The notes beneath the pieces are model-generated. The model saw only the letters and a list, made by a program, of their open reading frames with translations. It did not search any database and was not told the DNA's origin. A DNA stretch of 64,000 bases from Haloarcula vallismortis ATCC 29715 (GTDB taxonomy: Archaea > Halobacteriota > Halobacteria > Halobacteriales > Haloarculaceae): the NCBI RefSeq assembly GCF_000337775.1, contig NZ_AOLQ01000007.1:62001-126000 (forward strand). The letters are read 5' to 3'. A program made the position numbers and the translations under genes. Below, one piece after another: positions 9,525 through 18,012 of this stretch. Each line of letters starts with the position of its first letter. Within the stretch, counting starts at the first letter, position 1.

Positions 9525-10097
9525 TCAGGCGAAGGTGATTTCGTCGCGGTCGGTCACCTCGCCGAACAGCCAGTCGGCGTGCTCCAGGGCGTACTCGCGG
9601 TGGTCCTGTTCGATGTAGCCGACGGCGTCCTCAACGAGGATTGGGCGGAAGTCACGAAGGCCGGCACTGGAGGCGGTGTGGAGCACACAGACGTTTGCGA
9701 GGGTGCCACAGATAGCCAGGTCCTTCACACCGTGGGCGTCGAGCCAGCCCTCCAGTTCCGTCTGGTAGAAGGCGTCGTAGGTGTGCTTGACGACGACCAG
9801 ATCCTCGTCTTTCGGGTCGAGGTCCTCGACGAGTTCGGCTTCCCACGAATCTTCGACGACGTGTTCTCCCCACCGGTCGAACTCGTCGTAGTAGTGGGTG
9901 TCCTCGAACTGGTCAGGCGGATGCACGTCGCGGGTAAATACGACCTTTGCGCCGGCCTGGCGGGCACGGTCGACGAGTTCGGCGCACGGCTCGGTGGCTG
10001 CTTCGCTGTCCGGTGCGTAGAGGCTTCCGTCAGGGTGACAGAAGCCGTGCTGCATATCAACGACGACCAGAGCGGTCTGCGCTGGATCGAGTTCCAT
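9525..10097 (-). CDS. Isochorismatase-family hydrolase, probable nicotinamidase
   Basis: Cysteine hydrolase of 190 residues from the ATG at 10097. The catalytic set is visible: Asp in VVDMQHGFC, Lys in VVKHTYDAF and the nucleophile Cys in GTLANVCVLH, with the cis-peptide region before it. FTRDVHPPDQF matches the metal-binding loop of nicotinamidases. It would convert nicotinamide to nicotinate for NAD salvage, which fits the nicotinate phosphoribosyltransferase gene 3 kb downstream (13110). Other isochorismatase-like substrates cannot be excluded. Confidence 0.85.
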   Translation of the reverse strand: MELDPAQTALVVVDMQHGFCHPDGSLYAPDSEAATEPCAELVDRARQAGAKVVFTRDVHPPDQFEDTHYYDEFDRWGEHVVEDSWEAELVEDLDPKDEDLVVVKHTYDAFYQTELEGWLDAHGVKDLAICGTLANVCVLHTASSAGLRDFRPILVEDAVGYIEQDHREYALEHADWLFGEVTDRDEITFA

Positions 10098-10245
10098 GCG
10101 GGAACCTTGGCGGGGCGCGACTACCAAAGTTACTCCGACGGTGGGGTCCGGACGGCGCAAACAGACGCAGAAAATCCGTCTGACAGACGAATGTGCTCAC
10201 GCTTAGCGTGTGACTTTTCACTCTGGTAACCTACCGTCATAGTAG

Positions 10246-11706
10246 ATGCGCCGCCCTTTCGCCCTCGTCGTTCTCTGTGCCGTTGTGCTGTTGCTGGCGG
10301 GCTGTCAGGCACCCGGTGTGTCGCCTGACCAGGCGGAGTCAAGCAGCGACGCCCTGACGCCGAGCGAACCCGCGACCGACTACGGGACCAACGGCTCCGC
10401 CCCGAAAGCGCCTGCGACGGACAGACTGGGCTACGAGAACGGCTACTGGTACAACGAATCGCTGTCGGTAACGACCGAGGACGGGCTGAACGAGACGGAG
10501 CGAGAAGCCGTCGTTGCCCGGACGATGGCCCGTGTCGAGCGGATTCGCGGTCTGGAGTTCGAGGAGACAGTCCCAGTTTCCGTCATCTCGCGAGCCGAGT
10601 ATCGAAACAACACGGGCGGCAGCGAGACCGGTGATTCGCTGCGCCGGTTTGACAACGTGAAATTCGAGGCGCTGTTTTTCATCGGCGAGGACCGCGATTC
10701 TATCGCGGTCCAGAACAGCAACCGCGGCGAGAGCGTGCTTGGCTACTACAGCAGCCAGCGCGGTGAAATCGTCATCGTCAGCGGCTCCGAGACGCCGACG
10801 ATTAGCCGGGGGACGCTGGCCCACGAACTCGTCCACGCGTTGCAGGACCAGCACTTCGGCCTCGAAAGTGACGCGCGGACGCGGGACCAGGTGCAGGGTC
10901 GAAACGGAATGGTCGAAGGCGACGCCGTCGCCGTCACCCAGACCTACACCGACCGCTGTGGCGAGGCGTGGCGCTGTATCGACAGGCCCGCCCAGAGCGG
11001 CGGTGGTGGCGGTGATCGCCACTTCGGCATCAACTTCATGCAGTATTTCCCCTACAGCGACGGTCCCGGTCTGATCGGGGACCTCCGAGAGCGCGGCGGC
11101 TGGAGCGCCGTCAACGACGCCTACGACGACTATCCAGACGGAGCCGCTGAAGTGACCTACCCCGAGCGCTACCCCGGATGGGAACCCGAGTCAGTCTCGC
11201 TTGCGGACCGGTCCAGCGACGACTGGGAGCGGGTCAGACCCTCGACTGACCGCAATCGACCCGACTACGCCGTCGTCGGCCCCTCTGCTATCGCCGGGTC
11301 GATGGCCTACACCATCGCCGATGACTACAACGAGTCGAGTGTCGTCCGGACGCAGGACGTCATCAACTACGAGGACGGGTCACTGGACAGCGACGACCCG
11401 TACAACTACGACCTGCCCGCGACCGACGGCTGGCAAGGTGGTCGGATGCACGTCTACGACGACGGCGAGGAGACGGCCTACGTCTGGAAGACGACCTGGG
11501 CCAGCGAGGCCGACGCCCGCGAGTTCGCTAATACCTGGGAAGCTGTAATCGCCCACTGGGGCGGCAGTAAAACCGCAGAGGGGAACTGGGTCATCGAGGA
11601 AGACAGTCCCTACGCCGACGCCGTCGCCGTCAGGGTCGACGGGGACACGGTCACCGTCGTGAACGCGCCGACGGCCGACGAACTGGACGAGGTCCACGAT
11701 GCGTAG
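10246..11706 (+). CDS. HExxH-containing surface lipoprotein (Hvo_1808-like), copy 1
   Basis: Exported lipoprotein of 486 residues: hydrophobic signal followed by the lipobox LLLAGC, then a disordered Ser/Pro/Ala linker. The core carries LAHELVHALQDQHFG with the HELVH zinc motif at 10822-10836, and an E further on (MVEGDAV) that could be the third ligand, as in gluzincin-type metallopeptidases. I recall this as the Hvo_1808 surface protein family; the proteolytic activity is inferred from the motif only. It overlaps its paralogue downstream by eight bases. Confidence 0.85.
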   Translation: MRRPFALVVLCAVVLLLAGCQAPGVSPDQAESSSDALTPSEPATDYGTNGSAPKAPATDRLGYENGYWYNESLSVTTEDGLNETEREAVVARTMARVERIRGLEFEETVPVSVISRAEYRNNTGGSETGDSLRRFDNVKFEALFFIGEDRDSIAVQNSNRGESVLGYYSSQRGEIVIVSGSETPTISRGTLAHELVHALQDQHFGLESDARTRDQVQGRNGMVEGDAVAVTQTYTDRCGEAWRCIDRPAQSGGGGGDRHFGINFMQYFPYSDGPGLIGDLRERGGWSAVNDAYDDYPDGAAEVTYPERYPGWEPESVSLADRSSDDWERVRPSTDRNRPDYAVVGPSAIAGSMAYTIADDYNESSVVRTQDVINYEDGSLDSDDPYNYDLPATDGWQGGRMHVYDDGEETAYVWKTTWASEADAREFANTWEAVIAHWGGSKTAEGNWVIEEDSPYADAVAVRVDGDTVTVVNAPTADELDEVHDA

Positions 11707-13057
11707 GGCACTCCTCATCGCGCTGGCAGTCGTCCTCGCGGGCTGTACGGTCCCCTCCTTCGGTGGCAGCGACCACCCCGAGACGCCGGCCGGTCAGGAT
11801 GCAATCGGCTACGAGAACGGTTACTGGTACGACGACCCGGTGTCGGTGACGACTGACGACGGACTGAACGAGAGCGAGCGAGCGGCTGTCGTCGCCCGGA
11901 CGATGGCCCGCGTCGAGCAGGTCCGCGACTTGGAGTTCAAAGAATCGGTCCCGGTTTCGGTTATCTCCAGAGCCGAGTACCAGAATCGCTCGGGGGGCAG
12001 CAGCGGCGGCAACAGCCGTCCACAGGACCCCTGGAACGACCAAGTGTGGGAAGCGCTCCTGCTCATCGGCGAAGATTCCGGCAGCAGCGACGAAATCGAC
12101 GACACGCTGTCGACGACGGTACAGGGCTACTACTCGCCGAGCAAAGACGAGATCGTCATCGTCAGCCCGACGGAGACGCCACAGATCGACCGGCGCACGC
12201 TCTCACACGAACTGGTCCACGCTCTGCAGGACCAGCACTTCGGGCTGAACGGCTCCGCAAAGACGCAGGACACGCAACTGTCACGGCAGGGCGTCACCGA
12301 GGGCGAGGCCAACTATGTGCGTATCCTCTACGAGCGTCGGTGTGGTGACGGCTGGGGCTGTATCGCCCTCCCGGACCGGACGAACAGCGGGGGAGGCAGC
12401 GATGACGGGGACGGCGGGAGCCAGCAGTCGAACTACAACGAGGGGCTGTTCACCGTCCTCTACCAGCCCTACGTCACCGGGCCACGGTTTGTCGATCAAG
12501 TACGCTCCGATGGAGGCTGGGACGCCGTCGACGCGCTCCATGACGACTTCCCAGACAGCACCGAGCAGGTGCTCCACCCGGAGAGGTATCCCGGCGAGAA
12601 GCCGGTAACCGTCAGTGTCACTGACCGCTCGGCCGACGAGTGGAGCCGCTTCGACCACGACCCGGTCGGCGACACGGTCGGGGAAACGTCGATTTACGCG
12701 ACGATGTACCACAACGGCCAGACGCAGGGGGACCGCTACAGCTACGAGAGTGAGATATCTGCCGGCTGGGGCGGTGACCTCGTCGTGCCCTACCGCAACG
12801 GCTCCGGCGGCTACGGCTACGTCTGGGAGACACGCTGGGACACCGAAGAGGACGCCAAGGAGTTCGAACAGGCGTATCGGGCGGCGCTGACGGAAGAGCA
12901 CGACGCCGTCCAGCCGCGCAGTAACGTCTACGTCGTCCCCGACGAATCGCAGTTCAACGACGCCTTCCGCGTGGTCCGGTCGGGTAAGACCGTCCGCATC
13001 GTCAACGGGCCGACAGTGAGTGATCTCGACGAGATTCACCAGCAGGCAGGTTCCTGA
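11699..13057 (+). CDS. HExxH-containing surface lipoprotein (Hvo_1808-like), copy 2
   Basis: Paralogue of the preceding gene, 452 residues, beginning inside its last codons (ATGCGTAG). Lipobox LAGC is present at the N-terminus. It shares the segments GYENGYWY, TTDDGLNE, ARTMARVEQ and LSHELVHALQDQHFG, with HELVH at 12206-12220. The later Glu (GVTEGEANY) is also kept. The region after about residue 225 has a Gly/Ser-rich insert and diverges. The tight tandem arrangement suggests duplication and co-expression; the two may act together on the cell surface. Confidence 0.85.
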   Translation: MRRALLIALAVVLAGCTVPSFGGSDHPETPAGQDAIGYENGYWYDDPVSVTTDDGLNESERAAVVARTMARVEQVRDLEFKESVPVSVISRAEYQNRSGGSSGGNSRPQDPWNDQVWEALLLIGEDSGSSDEIDDTLSTTVQGYYSPSKDEIVIVSPTETPQIDRRTLSHELVHALQDQHFGLNGSAKTQDTQLSRQGVTEGEANYVRILYERRCGDGWGCIALPDRTNSGGGSDDGDGGSQQSNYNEGLFTVLYQPYVTGPRFVDQVRSDGGWDAVDALHDDFPDSTEQVLHPERYPGEKPVTVSVTDRSADEWSRFDHDPVGDTVGETSIYATMYHNGQTQGDRYSYESEISAGWGGDLVVPYRNGSGGYGYVWETRWDTEEDAKEFEQAYRAALTEEHDAVQPRSNVYVVPDESQFNDAFRVVRSGKTVRIVNGPTVSDLDEIHQQAGS

Positions 13058-13109
13058 AGGGCAGTCGCCGACCGGACCGCTTTTTTCGTCACACTGAAAA
13101 CACCGTGCC

Positions 13110-14273
13110 ATGACCGAGGAGTTCGACATCGTCTCGCCAGAGGCGATTCGCGAGGGGCGGGCGACCGACGCCTACTTCGACCGGACGATGGAGGCGCTAG
13201 AACACGCGGGCAAGAACCCGGACGTTGTCGCCGAGGTGACGGCGAACCAGTTCGCGACAGATCGGTGGAAGCTGCTGGCGGGGCTGAAAGACGCCGCCGC
13301 GTTGCTCGAAGGCCGGCCCGTCGACGTAGACGCGCTTCCCGAAGGGCAACTGTTCGACGGCGGCCCAGTGATGCGAATCGAAGGCCCCTACCGGGAGTTC
13401 TGTCGCCTAGAGACCGCGCTGCTTGGCTTTCTCTCGCATCCGACAGGCATCGCGACGCGGGCGCTGGAAGCGCGGTACGCCGCCCCGGAGTCGACGGTGC
13501 TATCCTTTGGCTCGCGCCACGTCCACCCATCGATAGGCGCGATGGTCGAGCACTCAGCGCTACTGGGCGGGCTCGACGGTATCTCGAACGTCGCCGCGGG
13601 TGAGGTCATCGGCCGTGAGGCCGGCGGAACGATGCCACACGCGCTGATGATCTGTTTCGGCCGCGGGAATCAGGAGGCGGCGTGGCAAGCCTTCGACGCC
13701 GCCGTCCCCGAGGAAACGCCACGCATCGCATTGACCGATACCTACAGCGACGAAACTGACGAAGCGCTCCGCGCGGCGGAGGCCATCGAAGACCTCGCGG
13801 GCGTCCGGCTGGACACGACCGGGTCCCGCCGCGGGGACTTCCGCCACATCGTCCGGGAGGTACGGTGGACGCTTGACGCCTACGGCCACGAGGACGTGGA
13901 CCTGTTCCTCTCTGGCGGTATCACCCCGGCGACGCTTCGGGAGCTGCGGGACGTGGCCGATGGCTTTGGCGTCGGGAGCTACGTCGCCAACGCCGACCCG
14001 CTGGACTTCGCGCTGGACATCGTCGAACTGGACGGCGAACCGGCTGCCAAGCGGGGGAAGCTCACGGGGAAAAAGTCCGTGTACCGCACCACCGATGGCG
14101 GCCACCACATCAGGCTGGCCGACCGCGACGGGCCGGCAGACGCCAAGTCGCTCATGGAGCCACTGATTCGGGACGGCGAGGTCGTCCGGGAGTTCGACCT
14201 CGATACCGCTATCGACCGCGCGGCGACGGACGCCGAGCGGGTCGGCTACGCGGGCGTGACTGGCGACGAGTAA
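13110..14273 (+). CDS. Nicotinate phosphoribosyltransferase
   Basis: NAD-salvage enzyme of 387 residues that joins nicotinate and PRPP. It shows the quinolinate/nicotinate PRTase barrel: the N-terminal segment with TDAYF, the RIEGPYREFCRLET region, the SFGSRHVHP loop and the C-terminal FLSGGITPATLRELRD with the phosphate-binding GVGSYVA. The length fits the archaeal, shorter form. With the nicotinamidase-like gene at 9525-10097 it makes a two-step path from nicotinamide to nicotinate mononucleotide. Confidence 0.92.
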   Translation: MTEEFDIVSPEAIREGRATDAYFDRTMEALEHAGKNPDVVAEVTANQFATDRWKLLAGLKDAAALLEGRPVDVDALPEGQLFDGGPVMRIEGPYREFCRLETALLGFLSHPTGIATRALEARYAAPESTVLSFGSRHVHPSIGAMVEHSALLGGLDGISNVAAGEVIGREAGGTMPHALMICFGRGNQEAAWQAFDAAVPEETPRIALTDTYSDETDEALRAAEAIEDLAGVRLDTTGSRRGDFRHIVREVRWTLDAYGHEDVDLFLSGGITPATLRELRDVADGFGVGSYVANADPLDFALDIVELDGEPAAKRGKLTGKKSVYRTTDGGHHIRLADRDGPADAKSLMEPLIRDGEVVREFDLDTAIDRAATDAERVGYAGVTGDE

Positions 14274-14307
14274 CCGGCGTTAAGTCGCCGGCCCGCAAAA
14301 CTGCGGT

Positions 14308-14592
14308 ATGGTCGACCGCATCATGAAGGTCAACGCGTACACGACCTTCGACCTGCTCGACGGTGAGGTAGAGGGTCACGGCTTCGAGGAGGAGGCCCTG
14401 GCTGTCCTGAACGTGACCGCGCCACGAAAGAACCCGGACCACGTCGAACTCCAGTTAGAGATGGACAACACCGACCTCGACGCGGTGAAGCCACACGCGG
14501 ACTCGGTGACGCTGTCGGCGGCCCAGGCCCGCGAACTGGCCGCTGAGCTGGAGGAGTACGCGGAGAAAGTCGAAGACGCACAGTCGGAGTAG
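14308..14592 (+). CDS. Small conserved haloarchaeal protein (DUF6360-like)
   Basis: Acidic protein of 94 residues, starting 34 bases after the nicotinate phosphoribosyltransferase. It has a beta-rich front (KVNAYTTFDLLDGEVEGHGF) and a C-terminal helix with the ARELAAELEEYAEKVED repeat of charge. I think it belongs to the DUF6360 group; function is not known. No membrane segment or metal motif is seen. Confidence 0.7.
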   Translation: MVDRIMKVNAYTTFDLLDGEVEGHGFEEEALAVLNVTAPRKNPDHVELQLEMDNTDLDAVKPHADSVTLSAAQARELAAELEEYAEKVEDAQSE

Positions 14593-14667
14593 TCCGCCCG
14601 CTCCAGCGAGAGTCATCCGTCGCGACGGGTCGGTAATTCTATGATGTGTAGACACATACCACGAAAT

Positions 14668-14967
14668 ATGTCAACCGAGACGCCCGGTAATCCAGCCGCA
14701 CGGGAGCTGGGCTACTGCCCGTGCTGTGGCTACCAGACACTCCCGGAAGGCCAGCCCGGGTCCTACGAGATGTGCCCAGTGTGTCACTGGCTCGACGACC
14801 CCATCCAGTTCGGCGACGCGGAGTTCGTCAGCGATACGAACCACGTGTCACTGACGGAAGCGCGCGAGAACTTCCGCGAACACGGGGCGTGTTCCCCCGA
14901 CGAGGCCGAGGACTGCGAGGAGCCGACCGGCCTCGACCGCGACCCGAACTGGCCCTACGAGGGGTAG
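14668..14967 (+). CDS. CPCC-type cysteine-rich zinc-binding protein
   Basis: Protein of 99 residues from the ATG at 14668; the in-frame ATG at 14641 adds nine residues. It contains CPCCGYQT and, 17 residues on, CPVCHW, a paired CxxC arrangement of the CPCC cysteine-rich family that should bind one zinc. The rest is acidic with HVSLTEARENF. Bacterial homologues are uncharacterised and often sit near toxin loci, but nothing of that sort is seen here. Confidence 0.8.
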   Translation: MSTETPGNPAARELGYCPCCGYQTLPEGQPGSYEMCPVCHWLDDPIQFGDAEFVSDTNHVSLTEARENFREHGACSPDEAEDCEEPTGLDRDPNWPYEG

Positions 14968-14976
14968 CGCACGGGC

Positions 14977-15831
14977 TCAGGCCGCGAGCGAGATATCCAG
15001 ATACAGCATGACGATGACGCCGGCCATCAGGCCGAGCGTCGCGATACGCTCGTAGCCGCGCTGGTGCGTCTCAGGGATTATCTCATCAGAGATCACGAAC
15101 AGCATCGCGCCCGCCGCAAAGCCCATCGCGTACGGCAAGAGTGGTTCGACGGTCACGACGGCGACAGCGCCAAGCACCGCGAGGGGGATCTCCACGACGC
15201 CGGAGCGAATTCCCGAAAAGACAGCGTAGAGCCGACGATCCAGACCTGCGTTGATTGCCGCCACAGAGACGGCCAGCCCTTCCGGGATGTTCTGGATGCC
15301 GATGGCAAGCATCAGCGAGAGCGCGCTACCGATCTGGAGCGGGTCGCCGGCGGCCGCGCCGAAGCCGACGCCGACGGCCAATCCTTCCGGGATGTTGTGC
15401 AGCGTAATTGCGAGGATGAACAGGATGACACCTGTCAGTTTCGACTCGTCGACAGAGAGGTCCTGACTGGGATTGGCCGCGTCCGACCGCCGGCTTCCGG
15501 TCAGGAGGTAATGTGCGTGGGGAACGAGGCCGTCCGCCTGGTCGAGAAACAGCGCCCCGAGTGCGACACCGACGAGCGTCGGAATCGGATTCCCGCCCGA
15601 GTACTCTTCGATGCCGGGAATGATGAGGCTCGTGAACGCGGCGGCCAGCATCACGCCGGCGGCGAACCCAAGCGCCGTATCAAGCGCCCGCTCTGAGGGG
15701 TCACGCCAGACCAGCACGAGTGACGCGCCGAAGAGGTTCATCGTCGCAATGATGACCCCGCCGACGAGGCCGTTTATCAGCGGGTCGGTGCCGACGAGGT
15801 CGACGAACAGGTCGACGTACCCGGATTGCAT
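14977..15831 (-). CDS. ZIP-family divalent metal transporter
   Basis: Membrane protein of 284 residues with eight predicted helices. The metal-path motifs are clear: HNIPEGLAVG in helix 4 and QNIPEGLAVS in helix 5, which line the binuclear site in ZIP (ZupT/GufA-type) proteins. A cytoplasmic loop (about residues 100-130) separates helices 3 and 4. It most likely takes up zinc or other divalent metals; the GufA subgroup can move metals with low selectivity. A 9-bp inverted repeat just before the start may be regulatory. Confidence 0.9.
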   Translation of the reverse strand: MQSGYVDLFVDLVGTDPLINGLVGGVIIATMNLFGASLVLVWRDPSERALDTALGFAAGVMLAAAFTSLIIPGIEEYSGGNPIPTLVGVALGALFLDQADGLVPHAHYLLTGSRRSDAANPSQDLSVDESKLTGVILFILAITLHNIPEGLAVGVGFGAAAGDPLQIGSALSLMLAIGIQNIPEGLAVSVAAINAGLDRRLYAVFSGIRSGVVEIPLAVLGAVAVVTVEPLLPYAMGFAAGAMLFVISDEIIPETHQRGYERIATLGLMAGVIVMLYLDISLAA

Positions 15832-15848
15832 TGTCCAGTAGTGTACGT

Positions 15849-15886
15849 CGCCCCCTCTTGGATGTACCGGCAGTCGGGAGGGGGCG
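15849..15886. repeat. Inverted repeat upstream of the ZIP gene
   Basis: CGCCCCCTC (15849-15857) and GAGGGGGCG (15878-15886) form a perfect 9-bp inverted repeat with a 20-base spacer. It begins 18 bases before the ZIP start codon, in the promoter zone of that minus-strand gene. A metal-regulator operator is a fair guess; a chance GC palindrome is possible. Confidence 0.4.
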
Positions 15887-15903
15887 TCTCAGGTTCTGGT
15901 GTC

Positions 15904-15925
15904 GTTTCCGTACAGAATCGGAAAC
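15904..15925 (-). terminator. Possible hairpin beyond the site-2 protease gene
   Basis: GTTTCCG and CGGAAAC form a 7-bp stem with an 8-base loop, about 85 bases downstream of the minus-strand protease stop at 16008. It lacks a clear U-tract, so the terminator reading is weak. Confidence 0.25.
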
Positions 15926-16007
15926 CCGACTCACTCAGGTTGTCCAGCCAACTTCAGGTAGCGCCTTCTAGCTGGTAGGAACCGTATTCGAGCGAGTAAA
16001 CGCTGTG

Positions 16008-17144
16008 TTAGAACGGTTCCCCGGACCCGACGAGCCGCTGCATCTCCATCGCGCTTGCGAAGTCCTCCCGAGAGACAACGCGGGTCCCCTCAGGTCCGTC
16101 GACAAAGGCGGCAGTGGCTCTGGCGGTGTCGAGTTCGACGAGCGCATCGAATGCGGCCGTCTCCGAGGCAAAGCGCGGCAGGTCGGTGTCCATCAGGTCA
16201 GCAACAGTATCAGCCTCGCGTTCGGCCTTCGAGAGTTCCCTGAAATCGCCGACTGTGACGACGCCGACCACGTCGCCGCCGCGCGTGACAGCGAACTCGG
16301 TCCGCCGATCAGCGAACATCCGGTCGACAAGGTCCTCGACGGTTGCGTCGGCCTCGATAGTCGCGTCGAGCGGGCTGGCCACGTCATCGACGGTCAACCC
16401 CTCAAGTAGCGCTGCCAGCGCGACGGTCCGGGATTCACTCGACGCAGCACCGTAGACGAACAGCGCCAGCAACAGTAACATCGGACTGAAGTAGAGAACG
16501 CCGACGACGGCGAACACCACGGCGAAGGCAGTGCCGATTCTGGCGGCGATTCGGGTCGCCGTCGCGTAGGGTCGCTTTCGTGCGAGCAGTGCCCGGAGCA
16601 CGCGGCCGCCGTCCATCGGGAACGCCGGCAGCATGTTGAACACGGCAAGGAAGAGGTTTGTGACGGCCAGCCAGCCGACGACGAACAGCGTCACCTGCGC
16701 GCTCGCCGGCAGGGCAAACAGTGCGGCGTAACAGGCGAGTCCGGTCAGAATACTCACAGCGGGGCCAGCCAGCGCGATAACGAGTTCCCGGTTCCACTCC
16801 TTCGGCATGGCTTCGAGGCTGGCGAGGCCGCCGAGGATCCAGAGCGTAATGGACTCGACTTTCAGGCCGTAGCGCATCGCCGCCCAGGCGTGGCCCAGTT
16901 CGTGGAGTGCGACGCTGGCGAACAGGCCCACCGCCGCGGCGGACCCGATAATCCACGGCGTCTGGCCCGCAGTCAGGACCGTAAGGTCAAGCGGCACGCC
17001 GGAGAGGGAACTGACGATACCGGCGTACACCGATATCTGGGCCCCGCTGCCGATAATCCAGGCCAGCACCGGCAGGAAAATCAGCAGCGAGACGTTGACC
17101 CGTATCGGGATCCCCCAGACCGTCGTGATGTGGAAGTTTCGCAC
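16008..17144 (-). CDS. Site-2 protease (M50) with CBS domains
   Basis: Intramembrane zinc protease of 378 residues. Residues 81-85 are HELGH inside a membrane helix, and [12 protein letters not shown] supplies the third zinc ligand Asp in a later helix. About six membrane segments cover residues 1-235. The C-terminal 130 residues hold a pair of CBS domains ([19 protein letters not shown], ...[10 protein letters not shown]) which may sense adenylates. The family cuts membrane-bound regulators or peptides; no partner is seen nearby. The domain order matches the archaeal M50B subgroup with tandem CBS. Confidence 0.92.
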   Translation of the reverse strand: MRNFHITTVWGIPIRVNVSLLIFLPVLAWIIGSGAQISVYAGIVSSLSGVPLDLTVLTAGQTPWIIGSAAAVGLFASVALHELGHAWAAMRYGLKVESITLWILGGLASLEAMPKEWNRELVIALAGPAVSILTGLACYAALFALPASAQVTLFVVGWLAVTNLFLAVFNMLPAFPMDGGRVLRALLARKRPYATATRIAARIGTAFAVVFAVVGVLYFSPMLLLLALFVYGAASSESRTVALAALLEGLTVDDVASPLDATIEADATVEDLVDRMFADRRTEFAVTRGGDVVGVVTVGDFRELSKAEREADTVADLMDTDLPRFASETAAFDALVELDTARATAAFVDGPEGTRVVSREDFASAMEMQRLVGSGEPF

Positions 17145-17241
17145 GGGAAGTCCAACGAACAGTGGCCGGGTATAGCTTCTGACTGGGGACGGCGCCGACG
17201 AGTAGCGGCCTTATTCAGGGTGTAGCGAGTACGGACACCTA

Positions 17242-17988
17242 ATGACAGTTCGACACGACGGGCTGACCGTCGACTGGCTGGGGTACGCGACGCTCCGGTT
17301 CGCCGGCGACGACACGGTGGTGTACGTCGACCCGGGCCGGTACGGCGTGCTCACCGGCGAGTGGGAGCCCCACACAGACGGTATCGGCCATCCGTCGAGC
17401 AGCGACTACCGACCGGAGGACGGCGACGTGGTCTGCGTGACACACGTCCACCACTACGACCCGGACGGCATTGAGCGCGTCGCGAGCGAGGACGCCACCA
17501 TTGTCGCCTACGAGGGCATCGACGAGCGCGTCGGCGACCGGGACCTCCCGCCGCTGTCCTCGCTTCCGTACGAGGTCGTCGAGGTCGGGATGAAATCGCA
17601 GACGACGGTCGGTGACGTCCCGATCTGGTCGACGCCGGCGTACAACGAGCCGGACGGGCCGCATACGCTCGACGACGGGACGCCGTATCATCCGGAGGGC
17701 TTTGGCTGTGGCTTCATGATTGCCGTCGAGGGGACCAGAGCGTTCTACCCGGGCGATTCGGATGTGCTCCCGGGCCATCGGACGCTTGAGGTGTCGTTGC
17801 TGTGTCCGCCCATCGGCCCGCGAGCGACGATGGACCGCCACGAGGCCGCCAGCCTGGCCGCGACCATCGACCCGGACCTCGTGATGCCGGTCCACTACAA
17901 CACCTTCTCTAACCTCGAAGCCGACTCCCGCGCGTTCGCCGCCGACGTGGCCGGAGCCGGCGTCCCGGTCGTGCTAGACGAGCGATGA
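17242..17988 (+). CDS. Metallo-beta-lactamase-fold hydrolase (UlaG/RNase Z-like)
   Basis: Protein of 248 residues with the MBL fold start (GLTVDWLGYATLRF). The usual HxHxDH box is altered to HVHHYDPDG. Later ligands appear as YPGDSDVL and VMPVHYNTF. It resembles the UlaG-like cytosolic hydrolases, often annotated as zinc-dependent hydrolases of unknown substrate. The modified first motif could shift or weaken one metal site. It is divergent from the site-2 protease. Confidence 0.82.
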   Translation: MTVRHDGLTVDWLGYATLRFAGDDTVVYVDPGRYGVLTGEWEPHTDGIGHPSSSDYRPEDGDVVCVTHVHHYDPDGIERVASEDATIVAYEGIDERVGDRDLPPLSSLPYEVVEVGMKSQTTVGDVPIWSTPAYNEPDGPHTLDDGTPYHPEGFGCGFMIAVEGTRAFYPGDSDVLPGHRTLEVSLLCPPIGPRATMDRHEAASLAATIDPDLVMPVHYNTFSNLEADSRAFAADVAGAGVPVVLDER

Positions 17989-18012
17989 GCCAGCGCTCGC
18001 CGGCCACGGCTA

